DNA from: Subdoligranulum variabile
GTDB lineage: Bacteria > Bacillota > Clostridia > Oscillospirales > Ruminococcaceae
Reading direction: 5' to 3'
Assembly: GCA_004554775.1 (NCBI GenBank)
Contig: SFKI01000008.1
Span: forward strand, 1 to 64,000
DNA: 64,000 bases
Shown here: positions 24,138 through 32,320 of the stretch, piece after piece
Layout of the letters: the number at the start of each line of letters is the position of its first letter
Numbering within the stretch: the first letter of the stretch is position 1
Translations under genes and position numbers: made by a program
The notes under the pieces: model-generated
Told to the model about the DNA's origin: nothing
What the model saw: only the letters and a program-made list of their open reading frames with translations
Databases searched by the model: none

Positions 24138-26669
24138 TTAGTACAGGCCCCACTTCATGCGCTGGGCCATATCTTCTGCCTGGCGGCACAGTTCGTATTC
24201 CGACAGGCTATCATGGGTATTAAAGGTATTGGTCTGGTAAAACGCCACCCCGCCGCCAGCCAGTGCCCCGCCAGCCAGTGCCCCGCCGGCCATGCTGGCC
24301 TGGCGGCTGCTGCGCAGCGTACTGGCCACAGCCACCTGCATGGGGTCCGCCGTAACACCAGCCAGCTGATCTACAGCATCCTGCACCTGCCAGAGGTTGG
24401 AGGTGATGCCCAGCGCCATACCGGCGGGAATCATTTTGCCGATTTCATCCCGGAACAGACGGGACGGAGAGTGAATGTCCAACGCACCCTTTGCTGCGTT
24501 AAAGGCTGTTTTGGCTGCATTGACCGCAGCTTCGGCCAAACCGCTGACAGCAGAGGTAATGCCGGAGATAATGCCTTTAATGATGTTTCCGCCGAGGCTT
24601 GACCATTTCACCTGCATAAATGCGTTTTTAAAGCTTGTGCATGCCTTTGTTGCCAAAGACAGCAGTTTGGACGGCAAACCGGTCAAAGCAGTTACAATGG
24701 CGGACGGAATCGAGGAAGCGGCTGAGCCGATACCCCCGATTGCACCGCGGATTGCCCCAAGAAAACCGCTCATTGCGCTGGATGCAAGGCTCAATAGTGC
24801 GCCAGGCAGCTGCGCAATGGCAGCGCGAATCACGGTGAAAATGCTTACGCCTGCCGATGCGGCATCGTATGCCATCATTTGAATGCCGGACGCCAGACTT
24901 GAAATTGCATTGCTGCCAAGTTCCAGCAAGGCAGAGGGCAGCTCTGCAATTTTATCACGTATAGCGTTAAAAATATTCTGGACGCTCTCTTTGATGGCAC
25001 CCGCCATTCCGGCAATGCCATCTCTTAAGAAGCCCATAATGTTGCGGCCCAAATCGATCCAGTTAAAGGCGTTCCACACGTCTACAATAGCCTGAATGAT
25101 CTGCGGCAGATTCGCCAGCAGTGCAGGCACGGCTTGGATCAGTCCCATGCCCAGCATACCGATCAGCTTAACTCCTGCTTCCAGCAGCTTGGGCGCATTG
25201 TCGTTGACGATGCCTGCAATATCGGTCACAATGCCCGGGATATAGGTGATCATCGTCGGCAGGCCGTTGATCAGCCCCTGCGCCATGTTAAAAATGAACT
25301 GGATGCCGGTGTCTACCAGCTGCCCCGCATTGGCGCGCAGCCCGCTGGCCAGGTCGGCTGCAATGGGCAGCGCCTGTGCCAGCAGGTTGGGGATGCCCGT
25401 AACCATTCCTTGCCCCAGCTGGGTCATCAGGTCGATGCCGCTTTGCAGCAGCTGCGGCCCTACGTTGGTGGTCAGGTCGGTGAAAATGCTGCCCAGCCCC
25501 TCGGCCAGACCGGCAAAGCCGCCGCTGGTAAAGCCATCCGTAAGGGTCTGCAGGTAGCCGCTGGCCAGGCTCACAGCTGCGCCCAGCTTGCCGCTGACCG
25601 AATCAAACAGCGCAATGCCCAGGTTGGCAGCGTTGGTTTTCAGGCTCTCCATCCGGTGGGCCATCGTGTCGGTCATCGTGGTGTAGGCCGTCTCGGTCGC
25701 ACCGCTGCTGTTCTCCATCTGGCCCAGTACATCGTTGAACTTCTCCGCGCCGGAATTGGCCAGCGAAAGCGCACCCGTACCGGCTTCCACGCTGGACCAC
25801 AGCGCCGCAAACTGGGTGGCATCGCCGCCCACGCTGTCATACAGCACCTGCAGCACGTCGCCCAGGCTCTGGCCGCTGTCCATCAGCTCGGCAAAGCCCT
25901 GGCCGGTCTCTTTCTGCAAAATCTTGCCCACAGTCGAGCCGGTGTCGCCCAGCTCGTTCAGCATGGACTTGGTATAGGTAGTGGCCTCGGCGGTCGCAAT
26001 ACCGTTGGCCGTCATAATGGCCAGGCCGCTGGACAGGTTTTCCACGTTCACCTTGTAGGCTGCCGCCAGCGGGATGACCCGGCCCATGCTGGCCGAAAGT
26101 TCGTCTACGCTGGTTTTGCCCAGGTTCTGGGTGGTCAGCAGCACGTCCGAAACATGCCCCGCCTGGTCGGCTTCCAGGCCGTAGGCGTTCAACGCCGTGG
26201 TCAGGATGTCGACCGCCGAGGAGCTGTTGGTAAAGCCCGCAGCAGCCAGCTTGGCGGCCTGCCCAGCAAAGGCCACGGCGTCGCCGGTATCTTGCCCGGC
26301 ACTGATGGCCTGGTAGGTGGCCTCGGCCAGATCGCCCGCCGCAATGCCCATCGTGCCGGAAAGGTCAGTGATCTGCTCTTTCAGCTCCCCGATGGGTACT
26401 TTGGTGGTATCGGCAATGGTTCCCACCTTGGCAACCGCCGTCTCAAAGGCGCTGCCCTCGGTAAAGGCAGCCTGCAGCATCTTGCCGATGCCCGCCGCCG
26501 CAAGGATCTTGCCCACTGCGCCGATCAGGCTCTTGCCCAGGCTCTGCCCGGCAGTAGCACCCGCAGCGGTTACTTCCCCGCCCAGCGCTTCACTGATCTT
26601 GCCGCCGATGCCGGTGGCCGAGGGGATGATCTCAACATAGGCTTTCGCCAGTTCGGTTTTACTTGCCAT
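24138..26669 (-). CDS. Phage tail tape measure protein
   Basis: An 843-residue protein. Residues about 60-300 match the TP901-type tape-measure core (TIADTTKVPIGELKEQI; AISAGQDTGDAVAF; LNAYGLEADQAGHVSDVLL). Then come long stretches of hydrophobic and Ala/Gly-rich helices with a repeating LI.G...GIP..L pattern (about 390-720), as expected for the length ruler and membrane-insertion part. Predicted tail length, by the usual ~0.15 nm per residue, is about 125 nm. GGGAGG lies upstream of the ATG. Confidence 0.95.
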   Translation of the reverse strand: MASKTELAKAYVEIIPSATGIGGKISEALGGEVTAAGATAGQSLGKSLIGAVGKILAAAGIGKMLQAAFTEGSAFETAVAKVGTIADTTKVPIGELKEQITDLSGTMGIAAGDLAEATYQAISAGQDTGDAVAFAGQAAKLAAAGFTNSSSAVDILTTALNAYGLEADQAGHVSDVLLTTQNLGKTSVDELSASMGRVIPLAAAYKVNVENLSSGLAIMTANGIATAEATTYTKSMLNELGDTGSTVGKILQKETGQGFAELMDSGQSLGDVLQVLYDSVGGDATQFAALWSSVEAGTGALSLANSGAEKFNDVLGQMENSSGATETAYTTMTDTMAHRMESLKTNAANLGIALFDSVSGKLGAAVSLASGYLQTLTDGFTSGGFAGLAEGLGSIFTDLTTNVGPQLLQSGIDLMTQLGQGMVTGIPNLLAQALPIAADLASGLRANAGQLVDTGIQFIFNMAQGLINGLPTMITYIPGIVTDIAGIVNDNAPKLLEAGVKLIGMLGMGLIQAVPALLANLPQIIQAIVDVWNAFNWIDLGRNIMGFLRDGIAGMAGAIKESVQNIFNAIRDKIAELPSALLELGSNAISSLASGIQMMAYDAASAGVSIFTVIRAAIAQLPGALLSLASSAMSGFLGAIRGAIGGIGSAASSIPSAIVTALTGLPSKLLSLATKACTSFKNAFMQVKWSSLGGNIIKGIISGITSAVSGLAEAAVNAAKTAFNAAKGALDIHSPSRLFRDEIGKMIPAGMALGITSNLWQVQDAVDQLAGVTADPMQVAVASTLRSSRQASMAGGALAGGALAGGGVAFYQTNTFNTHDSLSEYELCRQAEDMAQRMKWGLY

Positions 26670-26673
26670 GGCA

Positions 26674-27036
26674 TCAGCCTCCCTTCAAAATTTCTGCCTT
26701 GGCCGCTTCAAACTCGGCAGCCGTGGCAAAGCCGGTCACCTTGCGGCGGCGGGCCGTGCCCAACAGGGTATCCAGCACCGGGGCAGGGCGGTTGCGGCCA
26801 TGCTGGGCGTCTTTGGTCTTGCTCCACACCAGCAGCTGCAAACTGTCAGCCATCGCGCCCAGCAGCAGCGTGTCGGTCGTTATCGGGGCATGGTTCAGCG
26901 CCATGCAGGTGCGGCTTGTCTCCCGCAGGCCCCCGGCCAGGGTGGCCGCCAGCGGCAGCCCCAGGGCGCGCCAGTCCAGTACATGGTAGGTTTCCGCCAT
27001 GTCGCACACCAGCTCATCCGGGGCCAGCGCTGCCAT
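26674..27036 (-). CDS. Tail assembly chaperone, frameshift-encoded part (DUF5361-like, gpT analogue)
   Basis: An open frame encoding a DUF5361-like domain (MAETYHVLDWRALGLPLAATLAGGL). It has an ATG at 27036, but no good ribosome site; it is probably expressed as a fusion with the 88-residue protein upstream by -1 frameshifting at 27054-27060. The frame is open from the slip site down to 26674, giving a product of about 215 residues. This is the standard gpG/gpGT arrangement just before the tape measure gene. Confidence 0.85.
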   Translation of the reverse strand: MAALAPDELVCDMAETYHVLDWRALGLPLAATLAGGLRETSRTCMALNHAPITTDTLLLGAMADSLQLLVWSKTKDAQHGRNRPAPVLDTLLGTARRRKVTGFATAAEFEAAKAEILKGG

Positions 27037-27047
27037 CCGGGCCAGGG

Positions 27048-27314
27048 TCAGGAGTTTTTTCCCGCTTTGTAATCCAGCAGGATCTGCACAAAGTCGTTGG
27101 CAACAGCCTCGCCATCGACAATGCCGTCCTCATCGCGGTGGAGGTCGTACAGCTTTTTCTTCAGGTCTTTGCCCAGCAGCAGGTTCAGCGCATCGCTCAA
27201 ACCGGCATCGCTGCCGCGCTCCACTTCCACCAGCGCATCCAGCAGTTCCATGTTATGGATGCGCTTTTCCGGGATGGCGTAAACAAAGCCGCTTTTCGTC
27301 TTACCAGTGATCAT
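27048..27314 (-). CDS. Tail assembly chaperone, upstream part (gpG analogue)
   Basis: An 88-residue protein (MITGKTKSGFVYAIPEKRI...) between the major tail protein and the tape measure gene. Its ATG overlaps the major tail protein stop (ATGA). Near its end the codons GGA AAA AAC form the A-AAA-AAC slippery heptamer, four codons before its own stop counted inclusively. It probably chaperones the tape measure protein during tail assembly, together with the longer frameshift product. Confidence 0.88.
   Translation of the reverse strand: MITGKTKSGFVYAIPEKRIHNMELLDALVEVERGSDAGLSDALNLLLGKDLKKKLYDLHRDEDGIVDGEAVANDFVQILLDYKAGKNS
27054..27060 (-). promoter_or_regulatory. Programmed -1 ribosomal frameshift site (AAAAAAC)
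   Basis: On the minus strand the heptamer A AAA AAC is in the X-XXY-YYZ phase of the gpG-like frame, 4 bp before the stop TGA at 27048. The -1 frame is open from here through the DUF5361-like segment. Position, phase and neighbours all match the conserved tail chaperone frameshift. Confidence 0.85.
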
Positions 27315-27865
27315 GCCGTTTTCTCCTTGATGTACTCGTAGTGGGTGTTGCCGTCCGTGTCCGGCGTGGCGGTGATGGTAATGTCATACCCCAGTGCTTC
27401 CTCATCGGCGTAGACGATGTCGTCCATTTCGGTGATCTTGGCCTTGGGCACGACCACGCGCTTCAGCACGCCGTTCAGGATCAGCTCCACCACCCAGGCC
27501 TTGTCCTCGGCAGCGCTGCTGTTGGCCTTAACGGTCAGCCCTGCCTGGACGTTGCCGGTCACGTTGTCATCACCGTATACGGTTTTCAGCACATCGGGGT
27601 TCAGCGCTTCCAGCAGCTTGAACTGGAAGGTGTCGTCCTTCTCTTTCTGGTAGGTATACACGGTATCGCCGCCCCAGGCCTTGATCTTGTCGCCGTCCGG
27701 GCTGTTCGCGTTGGTCAGGCCGTCCTCGCTGATATAGCCCAGGCACACAAATGCTTCATTCAAAGCGGTGGTGGCATCGGTGGGCAGCGTAGTGCCAACA
27801 GGCGCACGGTACACCGCGCCGCCGATCTTGGGCTTACTGGTGGTTACATTTTTGGTGTCTGCCAT
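27311..27865 (-). CDS. Major tail tube protein
   Basis: A 184-residue protein (MADTKNVTTSKPKIGGAVY...). It has the major tail protein features: an early GGAVYRAPVGTTLPTD stretch, LGYISEDGLTN, and a C-terminal ALGYDITITATPDTDGN. It polymerises into the tail tube. ATG 27865 is chosen because GGAGCC lies 7 nt upstream; an earlier in-frame start has none. It sits between head-completion genes and the tail chaperones, as usual. Confidence 0.9.
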   Translation of the reverse strand: MADTKNVTTSKPKIGGAVYRAPVGTTLPTDATTALNEAFVCLGYISEDGLTNANSPDGDKIKAWGGDTVYTYQKEKDDTFQFKLLEALNPDVLKTVYGDDNVTGNVQAGLTVKANSSAAEDKAWVVELILNGVLKRVVVPKAKITEMDDIVYADEEALGYDITITATPDTDGNTHYEYIKEKTA

Positions 27866-27902
27866 TACAGGCTCCTTTCCCGTGTCCAGTGTGGACACGC
27901 GG

Positions 27903-28241
27903 TTATTCGTAATAAGTCACCGCAAACACCGCCTGGTAGCGGTATTTTTTGGTTTCGGTATCGGTAAAATTGTAATCGCGCTCCAGCTTGCAGGCCCCCA
28001 CCTGGTCAAGCGTGGGCAAAGCCAGCATGGCTTCGATCACGGCATCGTCCAATTGTGCTGCCAATAACAACGTGGGCGCGTAACTCTGCACGGCCAGGCT
28101 CATGCGGCGGATATGGTCATGCCGCTCAGCCCCGGTGCGCTCCAATACAACAAAAGTGCCGGAGGCTCCCTCCGGCACTTCCATCGTCACAGGAACACCC
28201 AGCCGGTCGCGCAGATAATCCAAAACAGTCGTTTCGATCAT
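27903..28241 (-). CDS. Phage tail terminator / minor head-tail protein
   Basis: A 112-residue protein (MIETTVLDYLRDRLGVPVTME...) with the pattern of tail terminator (gpU/gp17-like) proteins: an N-terminal helix, MEVPEG, a long central helix DDAVIEAMLALP, and a C-terminal beta strand pair. It closes the tail tube and joins it to the neck. The ATG overlaps the stop of the preceding gene (ATGA). Confidence 0.75.
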   Translation of the reverse strand: MIETTVLDYLRDRLGVPVTMEVPEGASGTFVVLERTGAERHDHIRRMSLAVQSYAPTLLLAAQLDDAVIEAMLALPTLDQVGACKLERDYNFTDTETKKYRYQAVFAVTYYE

Positions 28242-28477
28242 CGCAAAGCCTTTTCTATGGTGTTGTTGCGGTAGTTGTCGCGGCGGGCCTCAGCAGTCTG
28301 GGGATACACGGTGGCAATGGCGCGGGTCTCTTTCTGCATGCTGTCCACAGCGTAGCCTTCCCCGCAGCGGGCGGCGATCTCCTCGGCATGCTCGGTGCAG
28401 ATGGCCTGCATCTCCTTGCTTTTCAAAAGCCGCCGCACCCCGGCACGGTTCAGTTTGATTTTTGCAACCTTAGCCAT
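28238..28477 (-). CDS. HK97 gp10-like neck protein
   Basis: A 79-residue, very basic protein (MAKVAKIKLNRAGVRRLL...) corresponding to the N-terminal helical half of HK97 gp10-type proteins (KSKEMQAICTEHAEEIAAR), in the conserved position between head closure and tail terminator genes. Shorter than the usual 110-150 residues. Overlaps both neighbours by a few bases, so translation is coupled. Confidence 0.75.
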   Translation of the reverse strand: MAKVAKIKLNRAGVRRLLKSKEMQAICTEHAEEIAARCGEGYAVDSMQKETRAIATVYPQTAEARRDNYRNNTIEKALR

Positions 28478-28802
28478 ACCGTTCCACCTTTACCTGTTTG
28501 TTCCATGCCAGCGGCACCAGGCTTTCCATGCCCTGCACCACATCCCCGTAGGTGCGGAATTTCTGCCCGAAAAACTCCACCGTCACATTGTGCCAGTCGT
28601 GGGCATCCCCCTTGGGCAGGGCCAGCGTGTAGGCCAGCCGCCTGCCCGTCAGGGTCAGCTCGTTCACGATGGCAGCGGTGTCCGGGGCACCAACCAGCAC
28701 ATTGTGTATGGTCACGGGCACTTCTTCATACACCGGCGCATGGAAAGCATCCTCGCCGGTCTGGTGCTTCTCGTACAGCACCACGTCAATCCCGTGCAGC
28801 AT
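28470..28802 (-). CDS. Head closure / head-tail joining protein
   Basis: A 110-residue protein (MLHGIDVVLYEKHQTGEDAF...) in the head-closure position. Beta-rich, with HNVLVGAP and FFGQKFRTYGDVVQG resembling the minor capsid/head-tail adaptor families of Firmicutes phages. I set the start at 28802, inside the end of the preceding gene; a longer in-frame open stretch overlaps that gene entirely and is an artefact. Confidence 0.75.
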   Translation of the reverse strand: MLHGIDVVLYEKHQTGEDAFHAPVYEEVPVTIHNVLVGAPDTAAIVNELTLTGRRLAYTLALPKGDAHDWHNVTVEFFGQKFRTYGDVVQGMESLVPLAWNKQVKVERYG

Positions 28803-29178
28803 CGCAAAGCCCCTCCAGCGGCCCCGCCGCCCCGATGCGGTTGCCCGCACCCAGCAGCTTTTTTTCCAGCTTAGAGAGGTACAGCTCCCCGGCGCTGCCG
28901 CTGCTGCCCATGGTCCAGCTCTGGGTATAGCCCAGCGCTGTAGCGGACCCCTGGGTAGCGCCCATGGGGTACAGCGGGGTCTCGCCGCCGGTGCCGTCAC
29001 CCAGCAGGCGGCGCACCATCCGGCAGGATACCAGCCTTTTCACGGCGGGGTCGGCGTTTTTGCCGTAGGCGTCGATCACCAGGGCGGCTTCTTCCAGCAG
29101 GGCGGCGCAGCGCTCCCGTTCCTCATCGGTCAGGGTGCGGAACCCTGCCTGCACCTCTTCCACTACGGCATATCCCAT
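28786..29178 (-). CDS. Head-tail connector protein (Gp19/Gp15/Gp42 family)
   Basis: A 130-residue protein with the Gp19/Gp15/Gp42-type pattern: a helical N-terminal part (EERERCAALLEEAALVIDAYGK), VSCRMVRRLL, then YTQSWTMGSSGSAGELYLSKLEKKLLG. It forms the adaptor ring under the portal. GGAGGGC is 7 nt before the ATG. It directly follows the capsid gene. Confidence 0.85.
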   Translation of the reverse strand: MGYAVVEEVQAGFRTLTDEERERCAALLEEAALVIDAYGKNADPAVKRLVSCRMVRRLLGDGTGGETPLYPMGATQGSATALGYTQSWTMGSSGSAGELYLSKLEKKLLGAGNRIGAAGPLEGLCDAARD

Positions 29179-29195
29179 GGGTCAGCCCTCCCGCA

Positions 29196-30065
29196 TCAGC
29201 CCTTGGCGGTCTCGGTGCGCTTGATGTACAGGGTCTGCGGCTTCGAGACCTTGACGCCGTACACCTTGCGGCCCTGCACGGCGCTTGCGCCGATGTACTT
29301 GCCGCTGCCGGCCAGATCCTGCAGGTGGACGGGAACCTGCCACTCCATCACGCGGTGGCACCAGTTCGGGTGACCGCAGATGAACTCGGTGGTGGTCTTC
29401 TTGCTGGCCACGCGGGTGGTGTTCTCGTAATCCATGTTGTTGGATTCAAACACGTTGAAGCCCGCGATCTTACCGGCAACGCCCGCCTGCACCATCTCCT
29501 GGGATAGGTCGCCGCGCTTGATGAAATGCTCATCCAGCATCAGCACTTCCAGGTACTCGGGCGAGACGATCATAAAGCGGCCATCGGCGGGTACGCCCTT
29601 GCGGCTCAGCACGCGCTTGGCCTCCAGCGCCAGCTTGTAGGCGTTGGCCTCGGTAGCGGCGGTCTTGGTGGCGCTGATGGTAGCGCCGCTGGCGGCCTGC
29701 AAAGCCTCGATGGACTTCTTGTCAATGGACAGGCCCAGGCTGTAACCGGCGCTGTCCAGGCGGTCGGCCACAATGCCATCGGGCACACTGGCGGCATCAA
29801 AGCCGTCGATCAGCTCGTTCACGGCCTCGTCCTGGTCGATGTTCAGCTCCAGGTAGGTAGTGGTACCGGCCTCGGGGTCGATGCCGGTGGCCTTGTTGTA
29901 GTCCTTGACAGAGACTTCGGTATCACGCACCGGGATCTTGACCTTGCCCGCCTTGGGGTCGCCCTCGTAGCGGTTGTTAAAGATGTAGTTGTCACGGGTC
30001 ACAAGCTGGTTGCGCAGCTTAGCGTCCACCAGTTTGCTCCAGCGTTCCTGATTTGCATGTGCCAT
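29196..30065 (-). CDS. Phage major capsid protein
   Basis: A 289-residue capsid protein. VDAKLRNQLVTRDNYIFNN at the N-terminus, KVKIPVRDTEVSVKDYN, GRFMIVSPEYLEVLM and a C-terminal WQVPVHLQD...RKVYGVKVSK are typical of HK97-fold coat proteins encoded with a separate Gp20-like scaffold. No N-terminal delta-domain, in keeping with the separate scaffold gene upstream. GGAGCC precedes the ATG. Confidence 0.9.
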   Translation of the reverse strand: MAHANQERWSKLVDAKLRNQLVTRDNYIFNNRYEGDPKAGKVKIPVRDTEVSVKDYNKATGIDPEAGTTTYLELNIDQDEAVNELIDGFDAASVPDGIVADRLDSAGYSLGLSIDKKSIEALQAASGATISATKTAATEANAYKLALEAKRVLSRKGVPADGRFMIVSPEYLEVLMLDEHFIKRGDLSQEMVQAGVAGKIAGFNVFESNNMDYENTTRVASKKTTTEFICGHPNWCHRVMEWQVPVHLQDLAGSGKYIGASAVQGRKVYGVKVSKPQTLYIKRTETAKG

Positions 30066-30087
30066 AATTGGCTCCTTTCTGTAAAAC

Positions 30088-30636
30088 TTACACTTTCAAG
30101 TTCGGATTCATCGACGCGAAAGCAGCCTCCACGCCGTCCACCATGCCGCCCTTGCCGCGGGCGGCGGCCTCGCCGCCGTCTTTCACGTTGGGGTAGCCGC
30201 CGGGGGCGGCATCAAAGGCCCAGGCCTTGTCTTTCACCAGGGCATCCAGCGCGGTCTTGATGTCGCTGGTGCGGTCCTTGCTGGCTTTCAGCGCCGCCAC
30301 ATCCAGCATCCCGCGGATGGCCTTTACATCGCGGCCGCGTGCATCGCGGATGGCACCGTCCAGGGCGGCATCAAAGGCAAAGCTGTCGGCCTGCTCGGTC
30401 AGCTGGCCCTGCAGCTTGGTGATCTGCCCTTTCAGGTCGGCCACGTCCACCCCCTCAAAGGCTTTCAGGCCGTCTTTGGCGGTGTTCAGCTGCTTGGTCA
30501 GGTCATCCACCTGGCCTTGCAGGCTGGCGGCCTTGGTCTTTTCGGCGGTGACGTCCCTGCCGTTTTCGCCCATCAGCCAATCCAGCTGTTCATCGGTAAT
30601 GCCGGGGATCTTGTTCTTGACTTCTTCGCGTTTCAT
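30088..30636 (-). CDS. Phage scaffolding protein (Gp20 family)
   Basis: A 182-residue helical protein. The N-terminal KREEVKNKIPGITDEQLDWLM, a coiled coil (about 33-85) and a conserved ALDGAIRDARGRDVKAIRGMLD segment match the Phage_GP20 minor structural/scaffold family. It guides capsid assembly and is removed afterwards. It lies directly upstream of the capsid gene. Confidence 0.9.
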   Translation of the reverse strand: MKREEVKNKIPGITDEQLDWLMGENGRDVTAEKTKAASLQGQVDDLTKQLNTAKDGLKAFEGVDVADLKGQITKLQGQLTEQADSFAFDAALDGAIRDARGRDVKAIRGMLDVAALKASKDRTSDIKTALDALVKDKAWAFDAAPGGYPNVKDGGEAAARGKGGMVDGVEAAFASMNPNLKV

Positions 30637-30972
30637 AAGGGTTCCTTTCCGCCTGCGCTTTGTTTACGCGGGTCGCATCCGCCCTGGCTGTGCAGTTTTA
30701 CGCCATGCCGGGCAATTTTGGGTATAAAAAACGCCCGCCCCGGCCTCATGCGGCCAGAAACAGGCATAAAAAAACCACGGTGCGGTTTGCATCGTGGTTA
30801 AAAGGGTCTATCAACAGGAACGGGGAACGGCATCTGAACCGTTCCCCATCGATTGGCATTTGGCAGGCGTAGCATTCTCCTGCATCTCTCAGGGCAAAAG
30901 CCCCTGTCGTTACCATCGGCGTGTGGTCGCTACGAAATTTACCACCTCAAATGCCAAGTTGTCATTTGAAAC
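30637..30972 (-). terminator. Hairpin-rich gap upstream of the scaffold gene
   Basis: A 336-bp gap without a recognised gene. 30767-30800 is a minus-strand terminator (AACCACGATGC / GCACCGTGGTT, then seven T). 30822-30847 is a perfect 9-bp hairpin (GGGGAACGG / CCGTTCCCC). 30730-30760 has another GC dyad followed by TTTTTTAT. These probably separate the packaging-portal transcript from the capsid-tail transcript. Confidence 0.6.
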
Positions 30973-31080
30973 TCAAGTCGCAGGAGCGGATTTGTCCGGC
31001 GTATAGGTTGAATGAACTTCCTCCATGTTGGCAAAAAGTTCCCGGTATTCTTCCAGTGTCAAATTGTCACCATCAAGCAT
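30973..31080 (-). CDS. Small phage ORF, unknown function
   Basis: A 35-residue acidic peptide (MLDGDNLTLEEYRELFANM...). Its ATG has AAAGGGG about 8 nt upstream, and it begins 1 bp after the minor head protein stop. I know no family. Kept because of the ribosome site and tight spacing. Confidence 0.45.
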   Translation of the reverse strand: MLDGDNLTLEEYRELFANMEEVHSTYTPDKSAPAT

Positions 31081-31081
31081 A

Positions 31082-32320
31082 TCATTCACCCCTTTCTACG
31101 CCATAATTATAACAATCCTTCAAGAAAATTTCAATAGCTCTGTCCTTGTTTCCAGAGCTTTCCGCAATTGCGCGGTTCATGGATTCCTTGGCAGCCGCGA
31201 AGTCAAATTTTGCGGTTTTGCTTATGGTCCATACTTTGCCCTGGTTTGTTACAATTGACATAGCCCCAACTGAATTATAGTGCATAAAGACAGAAATATC
31301 ATTCATGGAAAAATAACTCTGTCCAGGGTGATTGTGGCACACCATAACGCTGTTGGGCTTCTTTGCGCGCAGCCAATGGTAAGAGGTTGCATCTTTTTCG
31401 ACATCAACCGAGGTCTGGTCGCCCTTAACAAAATCCAGCTTTTCGCCTGTCGTCAGGTCCAGCAGGCAGGCAACCTCGTTGCTGTCGTTCTGCTTTTGGG
31501 CAAACCGCAGCAGTTCCTTGTGGGTTTCCTGTATAAAAAATGCCGTCTGGTGATCTGCCCCATGCGGGGCCACCAACGGCACTTTCTGTATGGCGATGTC
31601 TGTAATGGAAACTTTCTGTCCGCGGTTCTTTTGCCGCAGCGCATATGCTGCCCGCTTCTGGGCGTTGATGCGTTCCCGGTTGGCCGCGTAATTTACCCGG
31701 CGCAGGGCGTTCACATCGCTGCCGGCAGCGCGGTACTGGCGCAGGTACTTCTCCGGGTCATACCCGGCCACGGTGCTGCGCCCGTCAAACCGTATCGCGT
31801 ATTCGCAGTCGCAGTTGGCGTGGATGTGCTCGGCGTGTCCGCCCTTGATGGCTGCCTGGCTGGCTTTCTGCCAGCCGCGGCTTGCCAGCGTCAGGCAAAA
31901 AGCGCAGGTGTCGCCCTGGGGCACCCAGGCCCACTCGGCCCCGTCCCGCAGGGCGTTTTTTAAGGTCGTGTCGGCTCCGGCGCGTTTGACCAGGCGGCTG
32001 ACCCCGCGCTGCATCTGAGGAGGGCTGGCCTTGGTGGCCTGCACCATCCTGGCTATCTCGCCGTAGCTGGCCGTTTGGGCAGGCTCGGCGGCGGGCACCC
32101 CGGCTTTGGCCGCAGCGGCCAGGGCGTCATACATCTGGCAGGCCAGCTCGGCACTTCCCTCACCGTACTTTGTTACCAGCGCGTGGGCGTAGGCGATCAA
32201 TGCATCGGTGTCCCCGGTGCCGTGGGCGGCTATGTAGTCGGCCATCAGCTGCCCGGCTTTTTTATTCAGCTTCGCCAGCTGCTGGGTGTACGCCGCCCAG
32301 GCCGTCGCCGTTATCCTCAT
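31082..32320 (-). CDS. Phage minor head protein fused to a C-terminal JAB/JAMM-like domain
   Basis: A 412-residue protein. The N-terminal half matches the SPP1 gp7/VG15-type minor head family, with paired cysteines in GDTCAFCLTLASRGW and ANCDCEYAIRFDG (about 140-185). After a basic linker (about 215-245) comes a different domain with VCHNHPGQSYFSMND at about 327-341, a HxHP...S-x2-D metal-binding signature of JAMM/MPN isopeptidase-like proteins. The C-terminal part therefore may be a metalloprotease packaged in the head. Start is ATG 32320 behind GAGG; it overlaps the portal gene by 59 bp. Confidence 0.85.
   Translation of the reverse strand: MRITATAWAAYTQQLAKLNKKAGQLMADYIAAHGTGDTDALIAYAHALVTKYGEGSAELACQMYDALAAAAKAGVPAAEPAQTASYGEIARMVQATKASPPQMQRGVSRLVKRAGADTTLKNALRDGAEWAWVPQGDTCAFCLTLASRGWQKASQAAIKGGHAEHIHANCDCEYAIRFDGRSTVAGYDPEKYLRQYRAAGSDVNALRRVNYAANRERINAQKRAAYALRQKNRGQKVSITDIAIQKVPLVAPHGADHQTAFFIQETHKELLRFAQKQNDSNEVACLLDLTTGEKLDFVKGDQTSVDVEKDATSYHWLRAKKPNSVMVCHNHPGQSYFSMNDISVFMHYNSVGAMSIVTNQGKVWTISKTAKFDFAAAKESMNRAIAESSGNKDRAIEIFLKDCYNYGVERGE

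Noticed and set aside
26674..27036. DUF5361-like segment as an independent gene
   Set aside because: Its ATG has no ribosome site, and the slip site upstream plus open -1 frame make a fusion far more likely.
25134..27341. 735-codon plus-strand frame
   Set aside because: It is antisense to the tape measure and tail chaperone genes, low in recognisable domains, and explained by high GC and Ala/Leu-rich coding on the other strand.
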